From: Leptodactylus fallax | Taxonomy: Eukaryota > Chordata > Amphibia > Anura > Leptodactylidae | Direction: 5' to 3' | Length of the DNA: 64,000 nt | Assembly: GCA_947044405.1 (NCBI GenBank) | Contig: CAMRHE010000507.1 | Coordinates: 434,001-498,000 of the forward strand | Shown here: positions 23,841 through 35,829 of the stretch, one piece after another | Layout: each line of letters starts with the position of its first letter | How positions within the stretch are numbered: the stretch's first letter is position 1 | The notes under the pieces: model-generated | The model's database searches: none | Told to the model about the DNA's origin: nothing | What the model saw: the letters and a program-made list of their open reading frames with translations, nothing else | Program-made: the position numbers and the translations under genes

Positions 23841-23841
23841 C

Positions 23842-24077
23842 TTAGGCTGGGTTCACACCAGCGCTTGGATTCCGTTCAGGGATTCTGTCTCCAAATCCAC
23901 TTGAAAGCAGGACTTTCCTCTCCGCATTTTTCGGGCAGAAACCCGGCGGACCCCATTGTAGTCTATGGGGTTTTCAGGTTTCCGCGGGTAACCGTTTTTT
24001 AAGCGAATTGGGTTTACGATTTTCAGGCCCCCAACTGGACCCGAAGAATGGAAACCCAAGCACAGGTGTGAACCTAG
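23842..24077. mobile_element. MITE with GGGTTCACACC ends
   Basis: AGGCTGGGTTCACACC at the left and GGTGTGAACCTAG at the right form an inverted pair; the inner CAGCGCTTGGATTCC pairs with GAAACCCAAGCACAG. A second, similar element (TGTGTTCACA ... TGTGAACCTA) follows at about 24087-24406. No target duplication was fixed with certainty. Confidence 0.55.
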
Positions 24078-24086
24078 AGTATGTCT

Positions 24087-24406
24087 GTGTTCACATTACT
24101 GATGAGAATGAGGATGAGAACAACAGACTTAATCGCTGATAGAGTGACTGAAGCAGGCGGAGCCCCTCCTTCTGTGTCAGCTCCATTCACTGTAATGTTG
24201 AAAACAAGATGGAAGCTTCTTCTGTCATGTTGGTTTACTTTTCTAACAAACATGACGAAAGAAGCTTCTGTCTTGTTATTAACATTACAGTGAATGGGAA
24301 CAGACGCAGATGGAGGGGGGCTGCGTCTACATCAGTCATGCAATTGGCTTTTAAGTCCATTCCTCAGAGGGATGAGAGCAACGGACTTCACTAATAGAAG
24401 TGTGAA
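24087..24406. mobile_element. second element with TGTTCACA / TGTGAAC ends
   Basis: The block starts TGTGTTCACATTA and ends AAGTGTGAACCTA. Its middle holds an inverted pair, GAAGCTTCTTCTGTCATGTT against AACATGACGAAAGAAGCTTC. No coding capacity. Confidence 0.5.
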
Positions 24407-24711
24407 CCTACCCCTAGGCCTCACTTGGTTGACATGGCATTCTAAGTTTTACTATAGGGTCGTATGAGTTCTGCGTATGCCCGTGAATATCTTACCAAGC
24501 TGACACAGTTTGACTGATCCCAACTGCTTAGATATCAATGACATGTTCCAGGAGGTACAAACAGAAGCCCAAAAAATATTCCAGAGGTTGACGTTCTATG
24601 ACATTTGGCGGTTTTCTGTATTCTTTCCTCTGTTCACGTTTTTACTCTTTGACATAATAAAAAAAAATTACAAAAGACAAGTGATGTCAGTTTTTGGGAT
24701 GGTATTGTGTG

Positions 24712-25105
24712 TAGAGATGAGCGAATCGATTCTGCAGAAGTGGAATTTGATCCGAATTTCAGGAAATCTTCGATTCACCACGATTCCGGATTTCCTGTTG
24801 CTTCATGGTAACGTATATTTAGTAAGGACATTTGTGACATCAGACGGTCACAAGATATTCTCTAGTGATGTGATTGGGTAGACGTGTCTTTACTTGTTAG
24901 CAGATCCTTCCACATGAATAAAACTTGTCCGTGGTGCAGAGAAAGAGAGACATGACCGCGGCATCCAAGGGCTTCCTCCATTTTGCCGCCCACCCCGGCT
25001 CTCTGTAGCCCGGAAATAGCTGTTTATTCGCCGCAAAGTAATTAGGATCGAAGCAAATTTTTTTGGAACTTCAAATCGAACTTTTGAGAAATTCGCTCAT
25101 TTCTA
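24712..25105. mobile_element. hAT-type MITE with TAGAGATGAGCGAA ends
   Basis: The 394-bp element starts TAGAGATGAGCGAATCG and ends TTCGCTCATTTCTA. It is flanked by an exact 8-bp duplication, ATTGTGTG, at 24704-24711 and 25106-25113. The 8-bp duplication points to hAT-type transposition. Confidence 0.85.
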
Positions 25106-25113
25106 ATTGTGTG

Positions 25114-26130
25114 GCGACGTACTGATTCTACTGGGAGGGTCTATGTGGTGGAGCCATAACTTCAGCATCTATAGTGGGAGAGATGGAGCCTTGGACGTGT
25201 GTCAGGGTGGCTGCCCCGCCAGGCTCACTAATTGTGGACTTGAAAGTCATCGTCGGCCTCTCTGAGGCTTCCCTGGCTCAGATGCTTAGTTTTGAGGAAT
25301 GGCCGTGTCTAGGCAGTGCCTGGCTGGTGTGGTGCGGCTTCTGTTTCCTCACAATTGATCCGGCAGCGTTCATTGAGACATCCATTAGGTCGTAATGCAA
25401 CTCTGTTCACTTGTATTAGTGAAGGAGTCAAGCGGCGATATGGCCATCTTTGGTCATCTGATGAGGTTGCAACCAAAGTTGACATGAAGCCCTGGCCTTA
25501 GGATTTGCTCACCTACAATAAAAAGAGTCAACACCAAAATTCTAAAGAAAACATTCTGAACATAGTGTTGTAAGATTGGAGGATGACGGGTCCATAATGC
25601 AGAACTGGTAATGTCAGTAGACTTAACACTTTGGCTGTACGAGAAAGTTTTGATTGCGACCTTGACCCCAAAAGTAACCACCGCTATCCTGATCTATAGC
25701 TGTAGCCAGTTTTTATAGATCTTAGATTGATAAAACTGTGCTAGTTCTCAGTGGAGACGCCGTAAAGATGTGTTCACAAGATATTTGTCCTCCATTCCAC
25801 TATGGACCAATATCAGAAACTGACTGATGATCAAAGTAGTCACAATGGTGGTCACCGCGGTGAATGAACAACTGGTCACATCGATGACGGGATCGTAAAT
25901 GTCACCTCCAAGATGTCGTCAAAGGAGGTGGCATAAGGAATGACATCACTGCTGTGATATAATACCCAGGATAGCTAAAAAGACATTACAATTAGCTTTA
26001 TTGACAACACCATCACAATGACATCACAGTGGCAGTAAATTGTATTAGGGATATAGAAGTAAATAATTTTGACTTTGACCTAGAACAGAAAATATACAGG
26101 CTGCAGACTGCACATACATTGAATTCAACT
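25114..26130. other. intergenic, no gene
   Basis: Mixed sequence without coding exons. TCACTTGTATTAGTGAAGGAGT near 25408 resembles TCACTAACATTAGTGAAGGACT near 23258, a dispersed repeat pair. Confidence 0.35.
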
Positions 26131-26131
26131 A

Positions 26132-26400
26132 TTAAAGGGGTTCTCCAGGAATTTTTTAGTAATGGGCTCTCCTTTAGGATAAGCCATAAATATTTGATGT
26201 GTTGGGGGGACCAGCTGGACCCCACACAGATCAGCTGTTCGAAGGTGCTTCCGGTCTGTGTAATATGCAGTGCATGGAGCCAGTTGCCTCAGTGCCCTTT
26301 ATAGTGCCCAGACGCTGATACTGCAGCTCCGTCCCATTGACTTCCATGGGGGCTGAGATGCAGTATTGGCACCCATCCACTATACAGAGCAGAGAGCCAA
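26132..26400. mobile_element. partial TTAA-type MITE
   Basis: TTAAAGGGGTTCTCCAGG at the left matches the end of the elements at 22402 and 22442. The internal GGACCCCACACAGATCAGCTG and CCATTGACTTCCATGG resemble the outer element at 22406-22992. The right end is not clear. Confidence 0.5.
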
Positions 26401-26726
26401 CTGCATTTGAATGTTATCATTTCTATGCAGGACATCTGGAGCTTCAACCTTTTATAAATGGATATTTAATTAAAGATACCACCACCAGGAAGTGAGCAAG
26501 CCATGGGCATATGGGCTTTCAGGAAAACCGTTATGGTGAGCTGATGGTTAAAACCAGCTTCATGATCCAGATCAGTCAATAGTGCAAAAAAAGATGGAGA
26601 GCAGACGCCCATGTCTGGCACATGATGGTCTCTACACAGCAGGGTCCCTCCTGACTTGACTGCAGAAGTTGCATGGAGACACACTCTTGGAGGTCCTAGT
26701 CATCGTGCTTGTCGTATTGAAGGAGT

Positions 26727-26796
26727 TCATGGTTCAGTAGGATGCAGAAATTGGTTTTCGGAACATAAAGTGGGGTGAGATTCCTCACAGTGCCAT
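26727..26796 (-). CDS. candidate last coding exon of the T-box gene
   Basis: On the minus strand a polypyrimidine tract and CTATGGCAG acceptor at 26797-26798 open a frame whose phase fits the last sure T-box exon (which ends two bases into a codon). It would add 23 codons, starting RWHCEE, and stop at 26729-26727. That gives an unusually short C terminus for this family, so a different or additional exon is quite possible. Confidence 0.25.
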
Positions 26797-27029
26797 CTGC
26801 CATAGACAGACAGAAATGAAAAGTATTAAAGAGATTATTGAAGTATATCAAGTATCTTCTATCAAAACAAGAGCCAAGAGGAGAGCAGAGGAGAAATTGC
26901 TGCAAGGACCTGAGATTAGATGTATGGAGGGGCAGGTATTGGGAGATTAGGGCAGACATCTATGGAGAAGCAGGATGTACTATAGATTACATATGGGAAG
27001 GAATTAGTACAACAGTGTAATATAGAAGG

Positions 27030-28300
27030 AAGAAAACCGATCTAGAAGGAGGAGAACAGAGTAATGTGAAAGGCAGAGGACAGGTATTGAATGATTAGAA
27101 CATAACGTAGAAGATTGAGGATATGCCTAGAAGGAGGAGCACAAGTAATGTAGAAGGAGAACAGGGTAATGTAGAAGGCAGAGGACACATCTAGGGGGAG
27201 AACAAAGTAATGTAGAAGGAGGGGGACAGGTCTAGGAGGAGGAGAACAGTAATGTAAAAGGAGGACAGGTCTAGGAGGAGGAGAACAGTAATGTAGAAGG
27301 AGGGGGACAGGTCTAGGAGGAGGAGAACAGTAATGTAGAAGGAGGAGGACAGGCCTAGGAGGAGGAGAACAGAGTAATGTAGAAGGAGGGGGACAGGTCT
27401 AGGAGGAGGAGCACAAGTAATGTAGAAGGAGAACAGGGTAATGTAGAAGGCAGAGGACACATCTAGGGGGAGAACAAAGTAATGTAGAAGGAGGAGGACA
27501 GGTCTAGGAGGAGGAGAACAGTAATGTAGAAGGAGGGGGACAGGTCTAGAAGGAGGAGCACAAGTAATGTAGAAGGAGAACAGGGTAATGTAGAAGGCAG
27601 AGGACACATCTAGGGGGAGAACAAAGTAATGTAGAAGGAGGAGGACAGGTCTAGGAGGAGGAGAACAGTAATGTAGAAGGAGGGGGACAGGTCTAGAAGG
27701 AGGAGCACAAGTAATGTAGAAGGAGAACAGGGTAATGTAGAAGGCAGAGGACACATCTAGGGGGAGAACAAAGTAATGTAGAAGGAGGAGGACAGGTCTA
27801 GGAGGAGGAGAACAGAGTAATGTAGAAGGAGGAGGACAGGTCTAGGAGGAGGAGAACAGAGTAATGTAGAAGGAGGAGGACAGGTCTAGGAGGAGGAGCA
27901 CAGAGTAATGTAGAAGGAGGACAGGTCTAGGAGGAGGAGAACAGAGTAATGTAGAAGGAGGAGGACAGGTCTAGGAGGAGGAGCACAGAGTAATGTAGAA
28001 GGAGGAGGACAGGTCTAGGAGGAGGAGCACAGAGTAATGTAGAAGGAGGAGGACAGGTCTAGGAGGAGGAGAACAGAGTAATGTAGAAGGAGGAGGACAG
28101 GCCTATGAGGAGGAGAACAGAGTAATGTAGAAGGTAGCGGACAGGTCTAGGAGGAGGAGAACAGAGTAATGTAGAAGGTAGCGGACAGGTCTAGGACGAG
28201 GAGAACAGAGTAATGTAGAAGGAGGAGGACAGGCCTAGGAGGAGGAGAACAGTAATGTAGAAGGTAGCGGACAGATCTAGGAGAATGAGGACATGTCAGA
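27030..28300 (+). repeat. 44-bp purine-rich minisatellite
   Basis: Imperfect units of GTAATGTAGAAGGAGGAGG and ACAGGTCTAGGAGGAGGAG fill 1.3 kb, with shortened variants. It lies on the 3' side of the T-box exons, in the presumed last intron. The minus-strand frame through it is a repeat artefact. Confidence 0.9.
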
Positions 28301-28404
28301 CATGTCCTGGGTGGTGGGTATAGTTGCCTCTATTTATTACTTCTATTCTCTGCCCAGAAATACAATAAATAAATAATATATATTTATGGGGCTTTTTCTT
28401 TTAC

Positions 28405-31400
28405 CTTTCTGGAGAATCCTTAACATGTATTTTGACAGGAGCTGGCATACGTGAAAGTAACCATTCATCAGCATCAACATCCCGAAAACCCTTGGCAAAT
28501 GGATTGCTGGCAATCTTCAGCTGTGTGATCTGAAGAGACATTAATATAAAAGTAGATGCTACATGTGGCTTTATGGTGACATCTTTTGGCCGGTCTCTTG
28601 TATGTGTCACTTCTCAAACCCTCATGTGAGCCTAGGCTTAGACTATCCAAAGCGCCCTGACCTCTCAAGACCAGATCCACATAAACCACATATACTGTGC
28701 ACATTGTATAACTGCATACAACTGGGAACCCCTCGAAGGACCTGCACTGAGGAGAGGACCTGTAGGAGAGGGACTTTGTCACTTACTCTGTGATTTTGGT
28801 ACGCCGTCACAGCTGTAAACTGAGTCTCTGGGAAGATGAATGAGACAAAGTTTTGTGCAGCGCGGGCTTCTCCGCCTTGATGGCGATCAGAGAGGAGGAT
28901 GTGAAGCCTTGGTTGGTACCGATGCATCGAGTTTAGAATTATCTAGAGGTTCAAACCAAAAATAACAGTGTTGGGAAAGTCGTCTTCTATTTTTCCACAA
29001 TTGCCTTAAGTGCTGAACTGTTTGAAGATGTTGAATGGTGACTAAAGTGTTTGTTTTCTCCCGTGCCTGCTCATGCTAATACAAGACAATATCTTACCAG
29101 CTTTACATACATCACTCTGGCATTGAGTGCTAACATTTAGTTTATTATCAGAATTGGGACTAACAATGTGCATGAAAAGCATTCAACAAGGAAGGTGTGG
29201 AGAAGTGGTACGAGACAGGGGGAGATGTTGTGTGTCAAGGGAGACCTGGCAGGGGTGTTGTGCGGGCAGGGCATCGCCCCCACCAAATTTATCATCATTT
29301 ACACTCGTTTTGTGGCATAAAAGATGCCAGAAATCTACACCAGCAATGAGCCTAATATATGACAAGATGTACACCTCAGCATAAATCAGATGCAAACTCC
29401 GGCAGGGCAGGAATTATCAAGGCTGGTGTGGAAGACACGGGCTTGACAAACCAGCCCTAATGGGGCAGTCATATTAAAATGGTCTAAAAGCAAAACTGTC
29501 TTCATAAATATGCCCCAATGTGTTTTAAGAATGACCGTGTCATCGCCAATATTGAAGTTCATGTGAACAAAGCCCGATATGTGACTGGAAGCCTCTGGGC
29601 CCCATTGCATATTGTGTAACAGGACCTCCAAGTTGGTCAATTATAGTATTGGTGTCCTGATATTGGGTAGAGGGGCAATTTAACCCCCTTCAGGATCTAG
29701 GGCCTGGGTGCGATCACAGCCTGTGTATGTCGTACACTTACCATGTATACGGTTGGTGGCGGCCATGAGTGTTTGACACCCAAATAACACCATGGATGTG
29801 ACCAGATTTTAGAGATAGGGCTATGGAGGGACATAATATCCTAACATAACATCTTAACATCGAAAAATTTATATGAGACTCTTCCAATACTTAGATCTAC
29901 GTAATACACAGTTGTGGATGTGAAATAATGCCTATGTGTGGAGCAGGTGGAGAGAGATGTTGTAGTGCAGGATTTTTCTAGTTTCTCACATGTCCTCTCA
30001 TATCCTGAGCATTGTTGGTCAGCTTAAGTCGATCAAAAGAAACCGTCTGCCGCATCCAGTGAGATCCCCGTGCGGGAGAGTCTGGGTGGAAGTGAAGACG
30101 GCCTGGAGGTGCTGGGTCTGCAGTGCCTGAAACCAGCCAGGAGGAGGAATGGAAAGCGTACCTAAGGGAGAAAGTCATCGCTAAATGATTAAAGAAACAT
30201 CCATAGGACGGTACAGGGGCAAATGGTGGACATTAGACACATCAAATGGACTTATCCTCACTCGGCAGGAGCGTGACTATAACATACAATAATATACAAC
30301 TGCTGGGATTCCCGTAGTTTATCCCCTTCGTGACGGCGGTGTACCCTGAGTAGTGAGCTGGTGGGACAGGCACAGTCTATTGCGAGTGCAGGGGGGGCGC
30401 ATACGCGCAAGGGACTCTGGGACAACACTGGATGTAATAACTGCTGGAGCCGGATGGGGCTCCTAAAATGACCTGACAGGTTCCTTTTAACGCTCCCAGG
30501 CCTGCATTGCAATCTTACTATTGAGTATTGAGGCCAGTAGTAATCCAGCCTATGTTATAGGTGTCCTAATGATCCACCATTCAAGCCAACTGGGGAGACT
30601 GAAATAAATTTCAAAAACATACGTGAAAAAAAAATTATAAAATTATAAAAAACTAAAATACAGATTCCCTAGAATATACTTAAAACAAAAATAAACCTAT
30701 ATACATTAAGCATTAGTGTGTCACTAAATGCCTGGACTATAAAAATACTAAACTATATATCCAAATGGTGACCACCATAGCGGGAAAAGAAAATCAGAAT
30801 GCACAAATCACCTCCCTAAAAAAAATGGAATAAAAAGGGGATCTAAATATCACAAATTCCCCAAGATGGTCAATAAAACTACAGCATGCCCTGCAAAAAA
30901 TGCACCTTACACAGCCCTGTAGATGGAAACATAGAAATATGTCACAATATGGCGACACAAACATGTTTTTATTTAATTTGAAGTTTTTTTAGTTTTTTTG
31001 CTAAATGTATTTAAAACATAGAAAAAACTATATAAATGTGGTATCGCGGTGATCGTACGTGAATATATTTACCGTTTTATTTTACCACATATGTCATGAA
31101 AACAAAACCTGTAAGAAAATTTGCCATTTGCGTATTTTTTTCCATTTCCATCCCATTCTGATTTTTTTCCCGATTCAGTACAGAATATAACATGGCGCCA
31201 TTATGAAGCACAATTTATCCAGCAAAAAATAAGTCCGCTCACTAGTCTGTGAACAAAAAAAATTTATAAGTTAAGGGCCCCTTTTATGGCATCCATGTCT
31301 GGTAGGGGATTCCCTCAGCTTCTCTATCAGAATACAGTCTATAGATAGTCAAAGGTATAACTTGAGAGGGTACAGAGGGTGCGATTGCACCCAGGCCCAG

Positions 31401-32562
31401 GACCCTATAAAGTCTCTCTTTCAGTATGAGGAGATACATTATAGTCAGGGGGGCCTTGTACAGATTTTGAATTGGGGCCCAAGAGCTCCATGTTATGCCC
31501 TGTATATATCATACATATTATTATTAGCCAGTTCTCTTATTACATTATACTTACCTGTATCGTTTGTCACCCACTGGTAAGAAGTCGAGAAGAAGGGAAT
31601 ATTCTGCCGTGGGATCCATACCCCAAATACGGACTTGGAAGAGGGGAAACATTCTCCTATGTTGTAGGTATAACATCAAGGAAAAATATTGAGTGGAAGA
31701 TAAAGGGAATGTAAAATATTAATATTTCATCATGTTGTACTCACCTATCCTCAGCGCTCCACTGTACAGCCCCAGTCTCCGTCCCCTTCAGCGTGGACCA
31801 GAAATGGAGAGGCTCCCTCTGATATGTCACCGGCCCTGACCACCGACCACTGGGGCCAGTGACTGGCCACTGCCGTCATTTGAGCCACTCTACTTCTGGT
31901 CCAGCTGAGATCGGAAGTGGAAAGAATATGGACCAGGGCTGTACAATTGGGCATCGTGGATAGGTGAGTAGGACTTCTTTTTTTGTTGTTCACCCACCCC
32001 GGCGGCTCCTGGATTTCAAGTTTTTCTTGGAAAACCTGTTTAATCATAAACATGGTTGTCTATATGAGATCATGACTATGGGGAGCTGGTGAGGCATGTG
32101 TCTGAGGTGCTAGGGAGGGCAACATGCCACTCTGATACGGAAAGTCTACGACTTCAGCCTAGATGGAGCCTTGTAATTGGGTTTTATTCTGGAGTCAGGA
32201 AGGAATTTTTCCCCTGAAATAGGGCAATTGGCATCAGCCTCTTTGGGATTTTTGCCTTCTTCTGGATCAACACTGTAGGGCTATCGATTAGACTTGATGG
32301 ACCTGTGTCTTCATCCAACCTCATCTACTATGTAATTGTTTCTATATTTCTCACCTTCCTGCTTTAGTCACAATCATCTCCGTGCCGAGGCTATTAAACG
32401 TTTCCCAGAGCGCAGCAGTCTCCAGGCTGACCATAACACCACGCAAGGCAGGGTTTTTCCCAGAGACGTCGGTCTGAGGAAGACGAGGAACATCTGGAAG
32501 GCTTGAAGTCCAAGGGCCAATGTCCGGAGAACCAAAACAGGCAGAAGGGACATTGTGGGCAT
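28405..32562 (-). CDS. T-box transcription factor, Tbx1/Tbx10-like (five exons resolved)
   Basis: Five minus-strand exons join in frame: 32562-32355, 31656-31555, 30161-29990, 28942-28787 and 28529-28405, each with GT-AG borders. They encode about 254 residues covering the T-box, the DNA-binding domain of this factor family. Landmarks in order are [82 protein letters not shown] and [31 protein letters not shown] and AYQNHR(I)[16 protein letters not shown] point to the Tbx1/10 group. Other parts are divergent, for example [20 protein letters not shown], and AQDMRGH where LDDNGH is usual. All junction phases agree, so it is probably a functional gene. The exon with the start codon lies upstream (above 32562) and was not found; the 3' end is only tentative. 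Confidence 0.9.
28943..29989 (-). other. T-box gene intron 4 (between exons 3 and 4 of those resolved)
   Basis: The intron starts GTGAGA after the LTNN...GH exon and ends CCTCTAG before ILNSMH. Inside I see no further exon or clear transposon end. Confidence 0.6.
30600..31290 (-). repeat. A/T-rich interspersed repeat, copy 2
   Basis: Within the T-box intron between 30162 and 31554. Reverse-complemented, 31250-30960 follows the same order of blocks as 241-575. GTGGTATCGCGGTGATCGTACG near 31040 matches GGTATCGTTGTAATCGTAC near 43610. Confidence 0.5.
32157..32340 (+). mobile_element. LINE 3'-end fragment (CR1-like)
   Basis: GGAAGGAATTTTTCCCC, TTGCCTTCTTCTGGATCAAC and GACTTGATGGACCTGTGTCT run into CATCTACTATGTAA, the ending I know from amphibian CR1-type LINEs. 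It sits in the T-box intron, 14 bp from the donor of the first resolved exon. A second copy is at about 33360-33545 and a scrap at 43050-43075. Confidence 0.6.
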
Positions 32563-32599
32563 CTGAAAGAGGCAAATGAATATAACACACAATTGTCTT

Positions 32600-33355
32600 G
32601 GCAATTCATTGGTGCGCCCATAGGTCATTTCCACATGAGTGTAACACAAACCAATATGTGTGCCCATATTACGCAAATCATGACCTGTCCTCTGGTCTGT
32701 TGACTCAAACTAAGAGCACCGCAGGGATCGATGATGCCTTTAGTTCTGGTCATTATACCGCCTATTGGGCAAGGATTTGAGGCCATAATACCGGCACAAA
32801 TATTCACCCATGTTATGCCCATGTGAAATTGGCCTTAGGTTAGACACCACCAAGTTCTGACACCATGTATTTTAACCATTTCCATACATATATAGCATAC
32901 GCACATTAGAGGACTTGTTTGCGGGATGACCTGTTGATTTTTTTAGATGTCATTTCAGAATACACATTAGTTACATTGAAATATAATTTTTTATAAATAG
33001 TGAAATGCATAAAAATTCTACTATTATTATTTTTGGAATTTTTTAAATTTTTATAATAGTGGAATGCCCAAAAATTCTTCTACTATTATTTTTTGACTTT
33101 TTAACTTTTTCAATACTGCAATTGCCATTGATGATGGCATCAAAGGGGTTAAACAGCAAGGACCTGAGTTTTCTCCACTTCTGGGGGGAGGGGAAAAGTC
33201 TGTCAATCATGGCTTCTGTACTCAGGGGGTGCAGAATGACGGGATTGGGGTTAAAAACCCTTGTGTAAATGTTTTTTTTTAGTGTGTATTGTGGGTTTCT
33301 CCAGGTTCTCTGAGAGTAGTAATATTACAGGTTTTAGTTATTAGATTTTTGTGTT
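32600..33355. other. upstream of the T-box exons, no exon recognised
   Basis: The N-terminal exon and promoter of the T-box gene should lie here or farther upstream, but nothing can be identified with confidence. AT-rich tracts such as ATTATTATTTTTTGACTTTT near 33080 are repeated (compare 33020). Confidence 0.3.
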
Positions 33356-33359
33356 GGGA

Positions 33360-33545
33360 CGTTGATCCAGGATTTATTGTGATTGCCGGATTGGAGTTGA
33401 GAAGGAATTTTTGATCTAAAATTAGGAAAATTGGCTTCTACCTTGTGGGGTTTTGCCTTCCTCTAGATCAACATTGCAGCACAGTAGGCTGACCTGGATG
33501 GACATATCTGTGTATTCAGCCTTATAAAATATGTTACTATGTCAT
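33360..33545 (+). mobile_element. LINE 3'-end fragment (CR1-like), second copy
   Basis: GAGAAGGAATTTTTGATC, TTTTGCCTTCCTCTAGATC and CCTGGATGGACATATCTG, ending TATGTTACTATG, parallel the copy at 32157-32340 block by block. Confidence 0.6.
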
Positions 33546-34227
33546 TCCGCTTCCCTCCCACATCCCAAAAACATTGTGATAGATTCAATGACTTCCAATG
33601 AAATTGTCCATGTGTTTGAGATAGGGTATCTAGATGGTGCAGGGACTGATGTGTATGGCGACAATCTCCGTACAGTGCTGCACAACATGGTGGTGCTGCA
33701 TAAGCAACAGGAAATAAACTCATAGATGAGAAGCTGTGACTCTTCAATGAGATATGACCCAAGATGTGACATAAACTGTAAACTGGACAAGGTCAAATAC
33801 ACTTCGACACGTCAAGGACAGTGACTTGTGTCAATGTCTATCTCCACTTGGAACGTGTACCCTCACTGCATATATATTTGGGTCACAAGGTCCTACCTAT
33901 AGGTCTCACTCATGTCTCCCTACAATATCGCCCTCCTTACTTTGTTCCAGTGCCCCCTTCCTCTTTGGCCTAGTGTTCTTTACCTAGGAGCATGCAGTAC
34001 ATTGTTCCTCTCCAAAATAGATTTCACCCATTGATCTAGGTCTGCAATAAGGATCTGGAAATTACCACACTCCTATTACAAGAAGGTGCACAACAGGGTG
34101 AGCATCTCTCCACCAAGGCAACTTCATCTCCGTCACTATTTAGACACTACTGTTCCATGCGGCACTGTCAAGTTTACTTTCTCCTTACAGTATTATTTTT
34201 GTCGGGGGCAGCTGAAAAGGTGACACA
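33546..34227. other. intergenic, no gene
   Basis: No exon or RNA gene. The first part (33546-33720: ACATCCCAAAAACA, AGATTCAATGACTTCCAATG, AGGGACTGATGTGTATGGCGACAATCT in pieces) reads like the flank of a dispersed repeat. Confidence 0.35.
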
Positions 34228-34229
34228 TA

Positions 34230-35814
34230 CAGTGGCTTGCAAAAGTCTTCATACCCCTTGAACTTTTTCACATTTTGTCACCTTGCAACCACAAAATTAA
34301 ATGTATTTTATTGAGATTTTAAGTGATAGACCAACACAAAGTATCAGATAATTGTGAAGTGGATGGAAAATGTTACATGGTTTTCAAAATTTTAATCAAA
34401 TAAAAATCTGAAAAGTGTGATGTGCAAAAGTATTTAGCCCTCTGTACTCTGATAACCCTAAATAAAATCCAGTGCACACAATTGCCTTCAGAAGTCACTT
34501 AATGAGTTAATAGAGTCCGGCTGTGTGTAATGTAGTCTCAGTATAAATACACCTGTTCTGTGAAGGCCTCAGTGGTTTGTTAGAGAACACTAGTGAACAA
34601 ACAGCATCATGAAGACCAAGGAACTAACCAGACAGGTCAGAGATAAAGTTGTGGAGAAGTTTAAAGCAGGGTTAGGTTATAAAAATATATCCCAAGAATT
34701 GAGCATTCAAAGGAGCTGCTCAATCCATCATCCAAAAAGTATTCTAGAACTTTAAACCTACCAAGACATGGCCGTCCACCTAAAGTGACAGATCGAGCAA
34801 GGAGAGCACTGGTCAGAGAAGCAGCCAAGAGGCCCATGGTGACTCTGGAGGAGCTGCAGAAATCCACAGCTCAGGTACAGGGAGAATCTGTTCACAGGAC
34901 AACTTGAAGTTACTGCGCACTCCACAAATCTGGCCTTTATGGAAGAGTGGCAGGAAGAAAACCATTTTGGAAAGAAAGACATAAGAAGTTCTGTTTGTAG
35001 TTTGCCACAAGCCATATAAGGGACACAGCACACGTGGAAGAAGGTGCTCTGGTCAGATGAGACCAAAGTTGAACTTTTTGGCCTAAATGCAAAGCACTAT
35101 GTGTGGCAGAAAAGTAACCCTGCTCATCCTCCTGAACACACCGTCATCCCCACTGTGACACATAGGGGGCAGCACCATGCTGGGGGGACAGGGAAGCTGG
35201 TCAGAGCTGATGGGAAGATGGAAGGAGCTAAATACAGGGCAATCCTGGAAGAAAACCTGTTGGAGGCTGCAAAAGATTTGAGACTGGGAAGGAGATTCAC
35301 CTTACAGCAAGACAATGACCCTAAACATACAGCTGGAGCTCCAGGGGAATGGTTTAGATCACAGAATATTCCTGGGTTAGACTGGCCCAGTCACAGTCCA
35401 GACCTAAATCCCATTGAGCATCTGTGGCAAGACATGAAAATTGCTGCTCACAGACGCTCCATCCAATCTGGATGAGCTTGAGCTATTTTGAAGAAGGGGC
35501 AAAAATCTCACTTTCTAGATGTGCAAAGCTGGTAGAGACAGAGCCCAAAAGACTTGTAGCTGTAACTGCAGTGAAAGGTGGCTGTACTAAGTATTGATAT
35601 AAGGGGGGCTGAAGACTTTTGCATGTCACACTCTTCAGATTTTTATTTGATTACAATTTTGAAAACCATGTATCATTTTCATTCCATGTCACAATTATCT
35701 GCTACTTTGTGTTGGTCTATCACTTAAAATCTCAATAAAATACACTGAATTTTGTGGTTGTGGTGACAAAATGTGAAAATGTTCAAGGGGTATGAATACT
35801 TTTGCAAGGCACTG
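34230..35814 (+). mobile_element. Tc1-like DNA transposon
   Basis: The 1585-bp element has inverted ends, CAGTGGCTTGCAAAAGT at the left and ACTTTTGCAAGGCACTG at the right, and the match continues inward through CATACCCCTTGAAC. It is flanked by TA on both sides (34228-34229, 35815-35816), the Tc1/mariner target. Size and layout are typical of the family. It holds a broken transposase. Confidence 0.92.
34609..35600 (+). pseudogene. Tc1-like transposase, inactivated
   Basis: The reading starts MKTKELTRQVRDKVVEKF at 34609 and soon shifts frame (near 34730). Remnants of the helix-turn-helix region follow in other frames. The catalytic part is best preserved at 35044-35475: WSDET carries the first aspartate, DNDPKH the second, and SPDLNPIEHLW the glutamate. 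The stretch around 35170-35205, where Tc1 enzymes have a GGSxMxWG motif, is scrambled, and a stop after SIQSG at 35475 cuts the C terminus. It cannot encode an active enzyme. Confidence 0.9.
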
Positions 35815-35829
35815 TACGTAATAACTACA

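Noticed and set aside
27191..27754. 187-codon minus-strand frame with LLLHYCSPPPRPV repeats
   Set aside because: It is the 44-bp minisatellite read on the other strand.
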